A stretch of 64,000 nt of DNA from the NCBI GenBank assembly GCA_913060875.1, contig CAJXSL010000001.1, forward strand, positions 950,464 to 1,014,463. The letters are read 5' to 3'. The stretch's first letter is position 1. Each line of letters starts with the position of its first letter. Source of the DNA: an uncultured Desulfobacteraceae bacterium. GTDB lineage: Bacteria > Desulfobacterota > Desulfobacteria > Desulfobacterales > UBA5852. The position numbers and the translations under genes are program-made. Of the stretch, positions 1-10,174 are shown piece after piece. The notes beneath the pieces were generated by a model, which saw only the letters and a program-made list of their open reading frames with translations, did not search any database and was not told where the DNA came from.

Positions 1-100
1 GCAGGGCGGCGATCCAATGATCAACACGAATGGGTGTGGGTGACTTCACGAATAGCGACTCCGTTGTTTAACGATGCGGTTCAGGCGCAACCCATATGCA

Positions 101-130
101 ACCGGGGCAGTCGGTAAAGGCTGCCCCGGT
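101..130 (-). terminator. Hairpin downstream of the left-edge TRAP receptor gene
   Basis: A 10-bp perfect inverted repeat (ACCGGGGCAG and its complement) around a 10-nt loop lies 25 bp past the dctP stop codon. No T-run follows on the minus strand, so it may stabilise the mRNA 3' end rather than act as a strong intrinsic terminator. Confidence 0.45.
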
Positions 131-154
131 AAAACGCATTGTGGTTTGGGTGGG

Positions 155-1237
155 TTATTGGGCCATGTCGGCCCGGGCTTTCTCCACGAGGTCCGTACCG
201 AGTTCCTGGGTCCATTTGTCCAAAACAGGGGCCGTGGCATCGGCAAAGGCCTTTACCTGGGCGTCATTCAGGAATGATACGGTCATGCCCTTGGATTCCA
301 TGAATTTGACCGGATCCGGCACTTCCATGGTGTAGTTGAATTCGTTTTTAAGGACATCGAGGGACTTGTCCCCATCCAGGCCGGCCCGGCAGAGGGCAAC
401 CTCAAATCTGCCGGATTCCCGGGCGGCGTCCTGGATGGCCTGCTGGATATCAGCAGGGAAGGCCTTCCACTGCTTCTGGTTCCAGTAGATGATGAGGGGG
501 TCCACCAGATAGTTCCACATGGTGACATGTTGGTGGTACTGGTGGATTTGGACCGGGATCAACACCCCCACCGGGTTTTCCTGGCCGTCCACGACCCCCT
601 GCTGGAAAGCGGTCTGGGCGTCGCCCCAGTTCATGTTGACCGGATCGGCGCCGAGCTGGCGGAAAGTGTCCATAAAGAGGGGATTGCCGACGACACGGAT
701 GCGCAACCCCTCGAGGTCGGCCGGCGAGGTGATGGCACGCTTGCTGTTGGTGATTTGCCGGAAACCATTTTCAGCCCAGGCCAGGGGTTTTAATCCCACT
801 TTTCCCATGGCAGTGAAAACCGTTTGGCCGGACTGGCCGGCCTTCATTTTGTCAAGATTATCAAAAGTGTTGATGAAAAAGGGCAGGTGGAAGACATTGG
901 CTTCCGGGATGACCGGTGAAATGTTGATGGTGGATTCATAGGCACAGTCGATGACGCCTTTGGCCACCATCTGGGCGGATTTGAGCTGGGCGCCTTTCAA
1001 GAGGGCGCTGCCGAAATAAGGCTTGATATTGATGCGGCCGTCCGTTTTCTCCCGGGCCAGGTCGGCAAATTTGTTGGCCCCGATGCCCCAGTAAAAAGAA
1101 GGGCCGACATTGACCTGAAGTTTGTATTCTTTCTTGAAATTCGCGGCTTGCACGGCTGGAACGCAATAGACCGCCAGCATAATGCCGGCGATGGCCAGAA
1201 CAATGCCTTGCAACAGGGGTTTTCTGATCGGCGCCAT
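155..1237 (-). CDS. dctP: TRAP transporter solute-binding protein, DctP family
   Basis: This is a periplasmic receptor of a tripartite ATP-independent (TRAP) importer, which hands an organic acid or similar solute to a DctQ/DctM permease. The 360-residue product has an N-terminal signal peptide ending near AVQAA. It shows the DctP signature around residues 170-200 (GLRIRVVGNPLF, then GADPVNMNWGDAQTAFQQGVVDGQENP), where the conserved Arg usually contacts the substrate carboxylate. The start is supported by a strong ribosome site (AAGGAGGAG) six bases upstream. No dctQ or dctM is visible here; since the gene reads toward position 1, they are probably beyond the left edge. A second complete TRAP system lies at 41.3-44.2 kb. 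The substrate cannot be read from the sequence. Confidence 0.93.
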   Translation of the reverse strand: MAPIRKPLLQGIVLAIAGIMLAVYCVPAVQAANFKKEYKLQVNVGPSFYWGIGANKFADLAREKTDGRINIKPYFGSALLKGAQLKSAQMVAKGVIDCAYESTINISPVIPEANVFHLPFFINTFDNLDKMKAGQSGQTVFTAMGKVGLKPLAWAENGFRQITNSKRAITSPADLEGLRIRVVGNPLFMDTFRQLGADPVNMNWGDAQTAFQQGVVDGQENPVGVLIPVQIHQYHQHVTMWNYLVDPLIIYWNQKQWKAFPADIQQAIQDAARESGRFEVALCRAGLDGDKSLDVLKNEFNYTMEVPDPVKFMESKGMTVSFLNDAQVKAFADATAPVLDKWTQELGTDLVEKARADMAQ

Positions 1238-1966
1238 CTTCTCCTCCTTGCTTTGGGGTTACCTGCCGATTTGCCGGCCCAAGGCCGATCGCGGCGGCGG
1301 ATGATCGGTAAGGGAATTCAAGCCCATCCCCTCGAAACGAATCTATACTTATCAACTGCGGCCCCGGCCCCGTCAAGTCGAAAATAGCAAACGCAACATA
1401 GCAGATGAATGCAGCGAGTGGCGCTGGTATCCCTTCATGCACTGCTGCGATACGGATTGGGATATGGGCCAGGATACAATTGCCTTGACGCCTTTGACCT
1501 CTATGGCTAGAATCGCAACAGAGGTCAAACCGGTATGATTTGTGTTTGGGAACTGTTCATGGGATCTAAACTGGATATCGAACGGGAAGAATCGGCCATG
1601 TTCGAATTTTTCGAGCGCTCGAAGAAAAGGCTTTCAGCAAAGTCATGACTTCCCATCGCCTGGATCAGGCCCTGGCCTGGCTGGACGCGCTGGATAACAC
1701 CTAACAAAATATCTCAGATCGTGAAATACCCTTCCCGTCGCACGTTCAAGGATTATTTCAAACGCCTGCCCTGGTGGGTGATTCCCCTGATCCTAATATT
1801 GCTTTTCGGGCGCTTTGTCCTCATCTTCTTCTGGCACTACTGATGGCTTAACAGGATCGCCAGCTACCGTAGTTTCGGGTGCGGTGCCATACTAACCCGG
1901 ATATTCCACGCGTTCGCGATGTTCATCAAAATAAATTGGCCTTAAAATTGTCATGAAATGTTCGGG
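1238..1966. other. Intergenic stretch with gene remnants and an inverted repeat
   Basis: This 730-bp gap holds no full-length gene. A perfect 10-bp inverted repeat (TTTGACCTCT and its complement, 1493-1502 and 1520-1529) could be an operator. Short plus-strand open frames follow at 1559-1648 (29 codons) and, overlapping as ATGA, 1645-1704 (ending LDALDNT). They look like a frameshifted remnant, though no family was recognised. A possible small membrane peptide at 1721-1843 is listed separately. Confidence 0.4.
1721..1843 (+). CDS. Possible 40-residue single-pass membrane peptide
   Basis: A GTG-started frame encodes 40 residues. A basic N-terminus (KYPSRRTFKDYFKR) is followed by WW and one strongly hydrophobic helix (VIPLILILLFGRFVLIFF), ending HY. 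The basic-WW-hydrophobic layout resembles the tiny DUF5989-type membrane proteins, but this is a resemblance by eye only. No convincing ribosome site precedes the GTG and the flanking DNA looks degenerate. It could be a real short membrane protein or chance. Confidence 0.3.
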   Translation: MKYPSRRTFKDYFKRLPWWVIPLILILLFGRFVLIFFWHY

Positions 1967-3070
1967 CTAAGCCTGACCGGCGACAAGCTGGGGTTGAATG
2001 CCCCCTGCTGATTGCCCGGACGCCAGCATGTAGCCCTTGCGGGCCATATGGCGTGTCAACAAGGCGTCGAAGCCATTGTAAAACACCACCAGAATTGCAG
2101 CTACGGCGGCGTTTTCACCCCCTCCCTCCACCAGCAGGCTGAACACGATGGACCACACGATAAGCGATCCGGCCAATTCAAGCCCCCCTAAAAACCGATG
2201 CCCCAGATACCAGTCCCCCCAACCCGGCAGGATGAGGGAGCGCAGGGCGGCTTTCCGGGGCGTCTTGAAGGCGGCATGACAGGCCGGACACTGTTCCAGT
2301 TTGGCCGGCAGAGCCGTGTAGCAGGACGGGCAAACATTCTCGGTCGGGGCTTTCTCCCGGGGCATGGGGTCCGGGGTCATCATGGGTCTGATAAACGCCT
2401 GCAGTTCTTTCGTGAAGACCATTTTCATGGAAGTGAAAATGCGGCGTTTGCCCTTTTTGCGTGTCAGGGTCAGACTGGTGCGGAAGAGCCCCCGGGATAC
2501 CTTTTTAATTTCGCCATAGGCCATCTGGAACAGGTAGTGACTGGGTTTGGTCATCCGGTGGTTGGTGTTGACCATCACCATGCGTTGGTTGGTGGCCACA
2601 ACGGCGTAGCGATTGTAAAGCATGGTGAAGAAACCATTACCGAAGAGAATTTCGATCGGATAGTAAGCGGTGCCGCCCGCAATGCGCATGACCTGTTCGT
2701 TTTTCCGGACCAACCGGTCCAGGGTCGGTTTGACGGCCATCAGGATTTTTATTTTCAGTTTGTTTACGCGGGTGCGGTAGTTGCCCTTGCGGTTTGGCTT
2801 TAGAATTTCCGACAAGGCGTAGGTGTCGGGATGAAAGGCCATCAGCTCGGGAAAGGCATCGATGATGCCCTGATCATGATGCGTCGGCGGTGCGGTTTGC
2901 GGTTTGGAAGACGCCGCAGGGACAGCGACGGCCGGTGGCTTTTCAGCGGCAGGGGGCACGATGACAATACGGTTGCCGCAGCGTTTGCATTTTGCAGCCG
3001 CTTTTTGGGCCGGAATTTTATGGTCGGCGATAGAATAAGTGGCATTGCAGTGACGGCATACGATATCCAT
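1967..3070 (-). CDS. Zinc-ribbon membrane protein with a central PH-like domain
   Basis: This 367-residue protein begins with a MJ0042-type zinc ribbon (residues 1-40, CRHC...CKRC). A Pro/Ala linker follows, then a globular region (about 110-235) that looks like a bacterial PH-like domain (VVATNQRMVMVNTNHRM). A second zinc ribbon (CPSC...CPAC) sits near residues 245-270. The C-terminus has two or three hydrophobic helices beginning at the LPGWGDWYLGHRFLGG motif, reminiscent of TM2-type proteins. The start has a good ribosome site (AGGAGGATCACCC). No enzymatic motif is seen. It is probably an inner-membrane protein with its zinc ribbons in the cytoplasm; the function is unknown. Confidence 0.8.
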   Translation of the reverse strand: MDIVCRHCNATYSIADHKIPAQKAAAKCKRCGNRIVIVPPAAEKPPAVAVPAASSKPQTAPPTHHDQGIIDAFPELMAFHPDTYALSEILKPNRKGNYRTRVNKLKIKILMAVKPTLDRLVRKNEQVMRIAGGTAYYPIEILFGNGFFTMLYNRYAVVATNQRMVMVNTNHRMTKPSHYLFQMAYGEIKKVSRGLFRTSLTLTRKKGKRRIFTSMKMVFTKELQAFIRPMMTPDPMPREKAPTENVCPSCYTALPAKLEQCPACHAAFKTPRKAALRSLILPGWGDWYLGHRFLGGLELAGSLIVWSIVFSLLVEGGGENAAVAAILVVFYNGFDALLTRHMARKGYMLASGQSAGGIQPQLVAGQA

Positions 3071-3119
3071 GGGTGATCCTCCTGCTTCGTTTTGGGGAAG
3101 CGTTTGGTCGTTCCGGAAA

Positions 3120-3194
3120 TAACTGGTTGAAATTTAAGCAATTATTATGCCTGTCGCATTTGCATTGAAGATTGGCCAAAATATCAACCAGTTA
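3120..3194. repeat. Separated 11-bp inverted repeat
   Basis: TAACTGGTTGA at 3120-3130 is repeated in inverse at 3184-3194, flanking an AT-rich stretch upstream of the zinc-ribbon gene. It could be a regulator site pair or DNA-loop ends. The rest of the 3071-3350 gap shows nothing convincing. Confidence 0.35.
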
Positions 3195-3350
3195 TGGTGG
3201 AAATCAAACAGGAGCTCGGCTTCCCGGTGACACTTCCTGTCATGGCGGGTGCCGCACATTGTCAGCTGCGGACGGCCTGGATGTTGCTGCCGGGCGGCTT
3301 TTTCGCGACCGCAAACGGGAAAAAGCAAGAGAAGATTTGCGGCAAGCAAC

Positions 3351-4298
3351 CTATCGTGTGCCGACCCTTCGAAGCGGCAGAGAGATATCGATGGCGCGTT
3401 GTCTGTTGCGGCCTTCTTTTTTGGCTTCATACAAGCATCTGTCCGCGGCTTCGATCAGGACATTCACGTCGGCGGGTGCCGTTGGAAGGAGACAGGCACC
3501 GCCAACACTGATAGTGACATGATCGGCCACCGAAGAATAACGATGCGGGATATGAAGGGTTTCAATACAGGCGAGCATGCTTTCCGCCAGATGGCCAATG
3601 CCTCCCAGGTCGGTCTGGGGCAGAATGCAGGCAAACTCCTCCCCTCCGTAGCGGGCGAAATAATCACCGGGTCGTTTTACGGCGGCGGCCAGACTCCTGG
3701 CGACCAGCTTAAGGCAGTCATCGCCCGCCAAATGGCCATAATTGTCATTAAAAGCCTTGAAATGGTCGATGTCCACCATCAGAAGCGCCAGGAATGTTGA
3801 TTCCCGGATTGCCCGTCGCCATTCCATGGACAGCCGTTCGTCGAAGGTGCGTCGGTTGGGGACACCCGTCAGACCATCCAGGGTGGAAAGATTCTCCAGA
3901 ATGTCGCGATGCCGTTTCAATTCCAGATGTGTTCGGATGCGGGCGTTGACGATGGGCAGGCTGAACGGTTTGGTGATATAATCCACCGCGCCGATTTCAA
4001 GCCCCATGGTTTCGTCTTTTTCCTGGTCTTTGGCCGTGATGAAGATAATGGGGATATTGCGGGTCGAACGACGGGCCTTCAGTTGTCGGCAGACTTCGTA
4101 ACCGTCCATTCCCGGCATGACGATGTCCAGCAATATCAAATCCGGCGGGTTGCCCGAACCGGCGATCGCCAGGGCCTTCGGCCCGCTGGTGGCAAGCCGG
4201 ACGCGATAGCTGGATTTGAGGGAGTCCCCCAATAGCTTGATGTTCATGGGGAGGTCGTCAACGATTAGAATCGTCGGTTTCGTGGTATCTGAATTCAT
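3351..4298 (-). CDS. Response regulator with GGDEF domain (diguanylate cyclase, PleD-like)
   Basis: A cytoplasmic enzyme expected to make cyclic di-GMP when its receiver domain is phosphorylated. Residues 8-125 form a REC domain with acidic pocket VDD, phospho-acceptor Asp in LILLDIVMPGMDG and Lys in DYITKPF. Residues 140-305 form the GGDEF domain, with DGLTGVPNRR at its start and an intact active site RYGGEEF. The usual RxxD inhibitory site just before the GGEEF motif is not evident. It lies six bases downstream of the large hybrid kinase on the same strand, so the two are almost certainly co-transcribed, and the kinase or its HPt domain is the natural phosphodonor (inference). Confidence 0.95.
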   Translation of the reverse strand: MNSDTTKPTILIVDDLPMNIKLLGDSLKSSYRVRLATSGPKALAIAGSGNPPDLILLDIVMPGMDGYEVCRQLKARRSTRNIPIIFITAKDQEKDETMGLEIGAVDYITKPFSLPIVNARIRTHLELKRHRDILENLSTLDGLTGVPNRRTFDERLSMEWRRAIRESTFLALLMVDIDHFKAFNDNYGHLAGDDCLKLVARSLAAAVKRPGDYFARYGGEEFACILPQTDLGGIGHLAESMLACIETLHIPHRYSSVADHVTISVGGACLLPTAPADVNVLIEAADRCLYEAKKEGRNRQRAIDISLPLRRVGTR

Positions 4299-4304
4299 CC
4301 CTTA

Positions 4305-7300
4305 TTATCCTTCCACCGGTTTGGAAGCTGCCGTAATCACTTCCAGCGCGCCAGAGGCCGGCTCAAAGTCCAGTCGGTTCAGACTGTCATCGATGGTTGC
4401 GATCTGGGCGCCAAAACGACTGGGATCCAAAGACGACCGAATCCCCTGCCAGAGGGTTTCCGCTTCCAGGTCGTTTTCGGCCAGCAACCGGGCCAGTTGC
4501 CGAATTTTTTCCGGAAGATCCGGCAGCAGCACGTCCGGGTTTGAGCAGGTGTCCAATGGATCGGCCTCCGATTTCCACCCCTTGACAGCGGTTGCCAGAG
4601 CCTGGATGGATGCATCGATGACAGCGAGTCGTTCTTCCAGCTGAATAGGGTCATGGGCTGCAATTGCGCTTTCCACGCTGGCGGCGGCTTCCGCAATGCG
4701 GGTGGCGGACAGATTGGCGGCCGCACCCTTGAACGTATGGGCCAGCCGGCGGGCAGAATCGCTATCCCCGCTGTCGAGCGCATCACGGATCGTTGTGGCG
4801 GCCATTTCAAACTCACGGATGAAATCGTCTAACAATCCCTTCAGAAAAGAAGGGCTCGACCCTGTTCGGGATCGTAAATCGTCCAGGTCAACACCCGGTA
4901 GATCCGGGATAACCGCTGTTTCTGTCTGGTTCCCGGGCAGACGCGATGGGATGTCGCAGCCATGTGTGGCAAAGGGTTTGTGGGGCGGTACCCACCGGGA
5001 TAGAGCAGGAAAGAGGATATCCACGTCGATGGGTTTGGTGACGTAGTCGTCCATACCGGCTGCCAGGCATTTCTCCCGGTCGCCTTTCATCGCGTGGGCC
5101 GTCATGGCGATGATCGGAACCGGTATAAGACGGGGGGGGACTTCTCCCTTGTCAAACCGGTTCGCTTTTTCCATGGTCCTTATGGCCCGGGTGGCGTCAT
5201 AGCCGTCCATTTCAGGCATCTGGACGTCCATCAGGACAGCATCGTAGGCCCGCTCGCGGATTTTTTCCACCGCTTGTTTGCCGGTTGTCGCTGTGTCCAC
5301 AACCATGTGCGCCCGGGTCAGCAGTTCTTCAGCCAGACGAAGGTTGATGGCGTTGTCTTCCACCAGAAGAATTTCCCGTCCGGCCAGGCTTTGGACATCG
5401 AAACATTGATTGTCCTGCGCGGATTCAGCGGTCAGGAAGGCGTCAATATCTTCCGGCACGAAAAGATGGGCTATGGTATCGAAGAGGCAGGACTGTTTGA
5501 GAGGCTTTCGCAGCCAGCCACTGATGTTCAGTTCTTCCGGCGCGGGCTGAATGGCCTTCTCTTCGTAGCCGGTGATCATCACAATCGGGATATGGGCCGT
5601 TCCATGGCAGGAACGAATTTGACGGACCGTGTCCAGGCCGTTCATACCCGGCAGTTTATAATCCATCAGGATAAAATGATAGGGAGGGCCCTGGTCGCAG
5701 GATTCGATCATTTCAAGAGCCTGTTCGCCCGACCCGGCGACAGACACATCCAGCCCGTAATGCGCCAATATTTCTTTCAGCAATTCGCAAAGGGCCGGGT
5801 TGTCATCTACTACCAGGGCTTTATGGCCCCGGACAAAACTCAACCGCGACGACCGGGATCGGTTGACCTTGGGTATGTCAAAGCGTATCGTGAACGAGAA
5901 CACACTTCCCTGGCCCAGTTGGCTGTCCAGCCACAAATTTCCGTCCATCATCGTGACGAGATGTTTGCTGATGGTTAACCCGAGACCGGTTCCTCCGTAT
6001 CGGCGCGTGGTGGAGTTGTCCGCCTGGACAAAGGAATCGAAGAGCTTGTCCTGCTGGTCCGGCGCAATGCCGATGCCTGTGTCGGCAACGTCGAAACGAA
6101 CCCAGAGCCCCTTTTTATTCTGGTGGCTGACCGTGCCTTTGACGATAACGTCGCCCGCATCGGTAAATTTAATGGCATTGCCGATCAGGTTGGCTAAAAT
6201 TTGTTTGAGCCGCAGTGGATCGCCGGTAAGATAATCGGGGATGCCGGGTGAGAGGGCTGTGATCAATTCAAGCCCTTTTTGCTCGGATAGCTGGGCAAAC
6301 ATGTCGGTCACGTTGTCGATGACATCCTGCAGTTGGAAATCCGTATGCTCGATGTCCAGCTTGCCGGCCTCAATTTTGGAATAATCAAGGATATCGTTGA
6401 TAATACCTAACAGAGAACGGCTGGACATGCAGATGGTGTCCATATATTCCCGCTGTTTGGACGTTAATTGGGTCTCCAATAGTAAATCGGTGTACCCGGT
6501 GATGGCATTCATGGGGGTGCGGATTTCATGGCTCATATTGGCCAGAAAGTCGCTTTTGGCCCGTGCGGCGGTTTCGGCCTGGCGGGCCATTTCCCGGGCG
6601 TGGTCGATGGCCCGTTCAAGCTGTTGGTTGACGTCACGCAACTCATGGTTGGCCGCCTCGATTTCCGATTTGGCCCGGGCCAGTTCATCCTGGGATTTTT
6701 TATAGATGATGATCTGGGAGATCAAACTGGAGAAAATCTCCAGCGGCCGCACAGTTTCACCATTGGGCTTGCGGCCTGATTTGGATGTGTCGACCGAGAT
6801 GATGCCGATCAGATTCCCGTCCGGCCCGTTCATCCTGACGAACAGGTTGTCTTCCGGGTGCCAGGCGTCGTTCGACACTGGTGGGCATCCCTTGCCGAAC
6901 AGGGTGGCCTCCTGGCGCAGCACGTCTTTGCTGTCATGGGGCAGGTAATAGGACAACTGGCCGAATGGAATACTGTGGGCAAAAACGTTGTCGTAATACT
7001 CCGGTTTCATCTCGATGTGTTGAAGTGAGGCGATATAGGCCGGATCAACATTCTGGTAGCTGACGATTTCACGAAATGGCGGGGTCTCTTTGAAATAGGA
7101 GATCATGACCCGTTTATAATCGGAATAATCGACAATCGCCCGGCTGATGCGGTCGAAGATGTTTTTTTCATCCTTCATGGCGATAATGGAGGCCGCTGCA
7201 AGGCTGAACTGCTCTGTCTGTTCGGAAAGCCTTTTAATCTGGGCCTGGCTGTGGCGCAAAGCTTCTTCGGATCGTTTGCGGACGATGGCCAGGGCGACCT

Positions 7301-8924
7301 GGTGGGATACGGAGCTGAAAATTTCCACATCTTTCTGGTTGTAGAGATATGGATCCGTGTAGGTCTGGGTGGCCATTACGCCGATGACTTCGTTGCCGAA
7401 CTTCAATGGAACACCCAGCCAGATCTCGGAGATATTGCGAATTTCAGCCCTTTCTGCGGTTTCCGCCTTGGCGATCATTTCGTCTTTGGTGATCAGCAAC
7501 GGCTGCCCGGTGCGGATCACTTCGCATGTCAGCGAGGTGGTGCGGCTGACATGCTTTATATCCGAATTGTCGGTCATAACCTCATCCACCTTATAGGGGA
7601 AGGAGGCCGAATCCGTTTCTTTGTGGTAAAGCGCGATATAGAAGCTCGTGACATCAATAATGCTGCTCAAGGAATGATGGATGGACCGGTAGAGTTCATC
7701 CAGGTTTGTGGAAGTGTTGACCGCATTGGATATTCTGAAGAGGGTCTTGTTGATCTCCTCGGCGTGTTTGCGCTGCTGGATATCGGAAAAGACACCTTCC
7801 ACCCTGCGGCCGTGCCGGCCTTCGATCACATGCCCTTTCTCGTGCACCCATCGGATTTTGCCGTCTTTGCGAATGATGCGGTATTCGAAACTATAGTCCT
7901 GCCCCTTGGCAAGGGCTTCCCGGACAGTCCGGCTGTTCAATTCCCGGTCCTCGGGATGGACCATGCGTTCATAGCAGAGGTCCAAGTCGTTTTCGGCATC
8001 GACGTTGCCATAGGCGCCGATTAAGCCGATGAATTCATCCTGAGTGTATCCGGTGATGGTTTCCACGGCGGGATTGATGTAGGTGACAAAACCCTGATTG
8101 TCGATGGAGAAAATGGCCTGGTTGATGTTTTCCAGGAGGCTGCGGTAACGCGACTCGCTCTGCTTCAGCGCCTCCTCCGCGCGTTTGCGATCGATGGCAA
8201 TGGCCACCTGTTCGGATACGGCGCTCAGGATTTCGACATCCCGCCGGGCGTAAAGATGGGGATCGGTGTAGCTTTGGACGACGATCGCACCGATGACGCG
8301 GCTTTGAATTTTCAGGGGCGCTCCCAGCCACAGCTCCGAAGGAATACCGACCACGGGCATGCCCAATCGCCGCGCGCGTTCCAGCGCTTCTTCCTTGCTG
8401 ATCAAAATAGGTTGGCCTGAACGAATGATTTCGCTGGTCAGGCTGCTCGATTGGCTGGCTTTTGGAATTTCCGGGATTTCATCGTCGATCTTGTCGGTGT
8501 TGAACGGAAACGTGATGGCATCGCTGTCCGAATCGTAAAGGGCAATAAAGAAGTTGGTAACGTCCAGCACCCGTGAAAGGGAACGATGGATGGATCGGTA
8601 GAGAGCGTCCAGATTGTCGGTGGTGTTGAGGGCATTCGATATGGTGAAAAGCACCTGATTGATTTCTTTGGCATAGATTTGCTCCCGCAGGACTTGGCGG
8701 TGTTTGTCTTTTAGCTCGGCGATCCGGTCATAAACAGCCTTAAATGGATGCGAAGCGTCCACCTGGGTGGCAGGACCGGCGTCTGGTTCAATTCGGTCGA
8801 TGGTTGCCAAACATAAGATCAGTTCATCAATATACCCTCGAAACGTTTCCGAACCCGCCACCATTGCGGTTGGTGCGGGTTTCGGGCTGCTCTTCTTTTG
8901 ATGGCCGTTTTCCGATGTTTTCAT
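4305..8924 (-). CDS. Hybrid sensor histidine kinase (GAF-PAS-GAF-GAF-HisKA-HATPase-REC-REC-HPt)
   Basis: A 1539-residue soluble multidomain phosphorelay protein. In order: GAF near 80-250; PAS near 255-385 ([19 protein letters not shown]); a second GAF that repeats the first (both carry RSIH-SL, LWLG/IWLG and SYTDP/TYTDP); a third GAF-like segment; a coiled coil; HisKA with the phospho-His in [12 protein letters not shown] near 799; an ATPase domain ([15 protein letters not shown] near 950; GGTGLGL); REC1 (VVDDN near 1040, LMDYKLPG near 1087); REC2 ([17 protein letters not shown] near 1232); and HPt with [15 protein letters not shown] near 1398. The frame is open 20 codons further upstream, but ATG 8924 starts a typical N-terminus. 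No membrane segment is seen, so the GAF domains probably sense cytoplasmic ligands. It is followed by the diguanylate cyclase gene. Confidence 0.95.
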   Translation of the reverse strand: MKTSENGHQKKSSPKPAPTAMVAGSETFRGYIDELILCLATIDRIEPDAGPATQVDASHPFKAVYDRIAELKDKHRQVLREQIYAKEINQVLFTISNALNTTDNLDALYRSIHRSLSRVLDVTNFFIALYDSDSDAITFPFNTDKIDDEIPEIPKASQSSSLTSEIIRSGQPILISKEEALERARRLGMPVVGIPSELWLGAPLKIQSRVIGAIVVQSYTDPHLYARRDVEILSAVSEQVAIAIDRKRAEEALKQSESRYRSLLENINQAIFSIDNQGFVTYINPAVETITGYTQDEFIGLIGAYGNVDAENDLDLCYERMVHPEDRELNSRTVREALAKGQDYSFEYRIIRKDGKIRWVHEKGHVIEGRHGRRVEGVFSDIQQRKHAEEINKTLFRISNAVNTSTNLDELYRSIHHSLSSIIDVTSFYIALYHKETDSASFPYKVDEVMTDNSDIKHVSRTTSLTCEVIRTGQPLLITKDEMIAKAETAERAEIRNISEIWLGVPLKFGNEVIGVMATQTYTDPYLYNQKDVEIFSSVSHQVALAIVRKRSEEALRHSQAQIKRLSEQTEQFSLAAASIIAMKDEKNIFDRISRAIVDYSDYKRVMISYFKETPPFREIVSYQNVDPAYIASLQHIEMKPEYYDNVFAHSIPFGQLSYYLPHDSKDVLRQEATLFGKGCPPVSNDAWHPEDNLFVRMNGPDGNLIGIISVDTSKSGRKPNGETVRPLEIFSSLISQIIIYKKSQDELARAKSEIEAANHELRDVNQQLERAIDHAREMARQAETAARAKSDFLANMSHEIRTPMNAITGYTDLLLETQLTSKQREYMDTICMSSRSLLGIINDILDYSKIEAGKLDIEHTDFQLQDVIDNVTDMFAQLSEQKGLELITALSPGIPDYLTGDPLRLKQILANLIGNAIKFTDAGDVIVKGTVSHQNKKGLWVRFDVADTGIGIAPDQQDKLFDSFVQADNSTTRRYGGTGLGLTISKHLVTMMDGNLWLDSQLGQGSVFSFTIRFDIPKVNRSRSSRLSFVRGHKALVVDDNPALCELLKEILAHYGLDVSVAGSGEQALEMIESCDQGPPYHFILMDYKLPGMNGLDTVRQIRSCHGTAHIPIVMITGYEEKAIQPAPEELNISGWLRKPLKQSCLFDTIAHLFVPEDIDAFLTAESAQDNQCFDVQSLAGREILLVEDNAINLRLAEELLTRAHMVVDTATTGKQAVEKIRERAYDAVLMDVQMPEMDGYDATRAIRTMEKANRFDKGEVPPRLIPVPIIAMTAHAMKGDREKCLAAGMDDYVTKPIDVDILFPALSRWVPPHKPFATHGCDIPSRLPGNQTETAVIPDLPGVDLDDLRSRTGSSPSFLKGLLDDFIREFEMAATTIRDALDSGDSDSARRLAHTFKGAAANLSATRIAEAAASVESAIAAHDPIQLEERLAVIDASIQALATAVKGWKSEADPLDTCSNPDVLLPDLPEKIRQLARLLAENDLEAETLWQGIRSSLDPSRFGAQIATIDDSLNRLDFEPASGALEVITAASKPVEG

Positions 8925-9015
8925 GCCTTTATTCTGAACCCCTCCCCTCGCGGTGCATGAGATTAAAGCGAATTTCACCTCCATGATTGATGGTTTCGTA
9001 AAAAGTCAGATTTGG

Positions 9016-9139
9016 GACGGTTTCGTAAAAGGTTCGAGATCAAGGCTTGCGAATCCCGAGGAATGAGGCGTACTTATCGTACGCCGCAGTGACGAGGGAT
9101 GAAGCCTAACGCCGATATCGGACTTTTTACGAAACCGTC
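9016..9139. repeat. R1 palindromic element, copy A
   Basis: The outer arms GACGGTTTCGTAAAA and its exact complement enclose the R1 core: GATCAAGGC, then GGCGTAC...GTACGCCGCAG, then AACGCCGATATC. A partial extra left arm lies just before it (about 8991-9015). It sits in the gap between the divergent kinase and rhomboid genes. The rest of 8925-9379 shows no gene; a short TGTGAC/GTCACA palindrome occurs at 9284-9302. Confidence 0.85.
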
Positions 9140-9379
9140 ATGATTATCGGCCGAATGGCGTTAATGCTTTAGAGTTTATCAATTTGCGGGCGCGACCGTT
9201 AGCCCGACGAAGGCCTTTTGACCAGCCGTGTTGCCGTTTCCTGCAGGTCGCGGCGGTGTGTTGGCGCAGAATTTTTTTCCGACTGTGACCGGATCTGTCA
9301 CACCCCTGCCTTATGATTTTCGCCAAACAGCAATTCAACATGAAATGTTCAGGTTAGGGCTGGCGGGTGGGAGGTGCTT

Positions 9380-10174
9380 GTGACAACACGGAATAATCAG
9401 ACGCATGGGGTTGATCTGGATGGAATGACGCCGCGGCCTAAGCGGTGGCCGCTCATCACCGTCGGCATGACTGTAGCCTGCGTCGTGCTGTTTTTCATAA
9501 CACCGGAGGCGATTTGCGATCGCCTGGTCTACCGGCCCTACATGGATAGCGGCCTGCCGCATTTGATGCTGACCACCGTTACAGGCGTTTTCCTGCACGC
9601 AAGCTTCAGCCAACTGCTGGCCAACATGCTTTGCCTGCTGGTTTTAGGGGGCCTATTGGAGCGCCGTCTGGGGGCATGGTACTGCATCACCGCTATGATT
9701 CTGGGCAGTGTGCTGGCCAATCTGGTGGGATTGAACTTCATGTTGGCCCGGATGGGCCTGGTGGACGGCGTCCGTCATCTCCGGGAGTTGCATTGGCCAC
9801 CGGCAGGGGCTTCCGGGGCTGTTGCCGGTCTGCTGGGGCTTTGGGTAGTTTTCGGCGGTGGCCAAAGCTGGTCAAGGCGGCTGCGGCCTGGCTTCGGGGG
9901 GCACGCTTCGTTGCTGCGCATCACTGCTGCGGTGATGATAGGGCTGTGGGGGGCAGGGCTTTTGTCCGGAACGTCCAGCATGATGGGCGGTCGGGGGTGC
10001 TGGGCCGGTTTCCTGGGAGGGCTGGTGCTGGCCCTGGTGTTACGCCTGCAGGACGATGATACGGATGCTGATCCGGCGCGTCTGGAAGCCATTAAGCCGC
10101 CGGGCACCGTCGGGGGGCGACCCAAACCAAATGGTTCCGACTCCAAAAGCTTCAGGACGGGCTGTGTGGCATGA
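9380..10174 (+). CDS. Rhomboid-family membrane protein, catalytic His replaced
   Basis: A polytopic inner-membrane protein of the rhomboid fold (about 264 residues, six helices). The Ser motif is present (GASGAVAG, near residue 144), as is the loop/helix motif FLHASFSQLLANM, whose second His is Gln. In the last helix the position normally occupied by the catalytic His of AHxxGFxxG reads GCWAGFLGG, so the Ser-His dyad is incomplete. The protein is therefore probably a non-proteolytic rhomboid-like protein, comparable in principle with iRhoms/derlins, unless Cys can substitute. GTG 9380 is preferred over the in-frame GTG 9374 because GGGAGG lies at proper spacing before it. The 3' end overlaps the convergent gene by 23 bp. 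Confidence 0.82.
   Translation: MTTRNNQTHGVDLDGMTPRPKRWPLITVGMTVACVVLFFITPEAICDRLVYRPYMDSGLPHLMLTTVTGVFLHASFSQLLANMLCLLVLGGLLERRLGAWYCITAMILGSVLANLVGLNFMLARMGLVDGVRHLRELHWPPAGASGAVAGLLGLWVVFGGGQSWSRRLRPGFGGHASLLRITAAVMIGLWGAGLLSGTSSMMGGRGCWAGFLGGLVLALVLRLQDDDTDADPARLEAIKPPGTVGGRPKPNGSDSKSFRTGCVA

Noticed and set aside
3249-3800. Plus-strand open frame of 183 codons overlapping the diguanylate cyclase gene
   Set aside because: It lies largely opposite the conserved GGDEF domain and shows no motif.
9284-9302. CRP-like site (TGTGAC-7-GTCACA)
   Set aside because: Spacing does not fit the CRP consensus TGTGA-N6-TCACA, and there is no supporting context, so it is kept only as a note in the gap.
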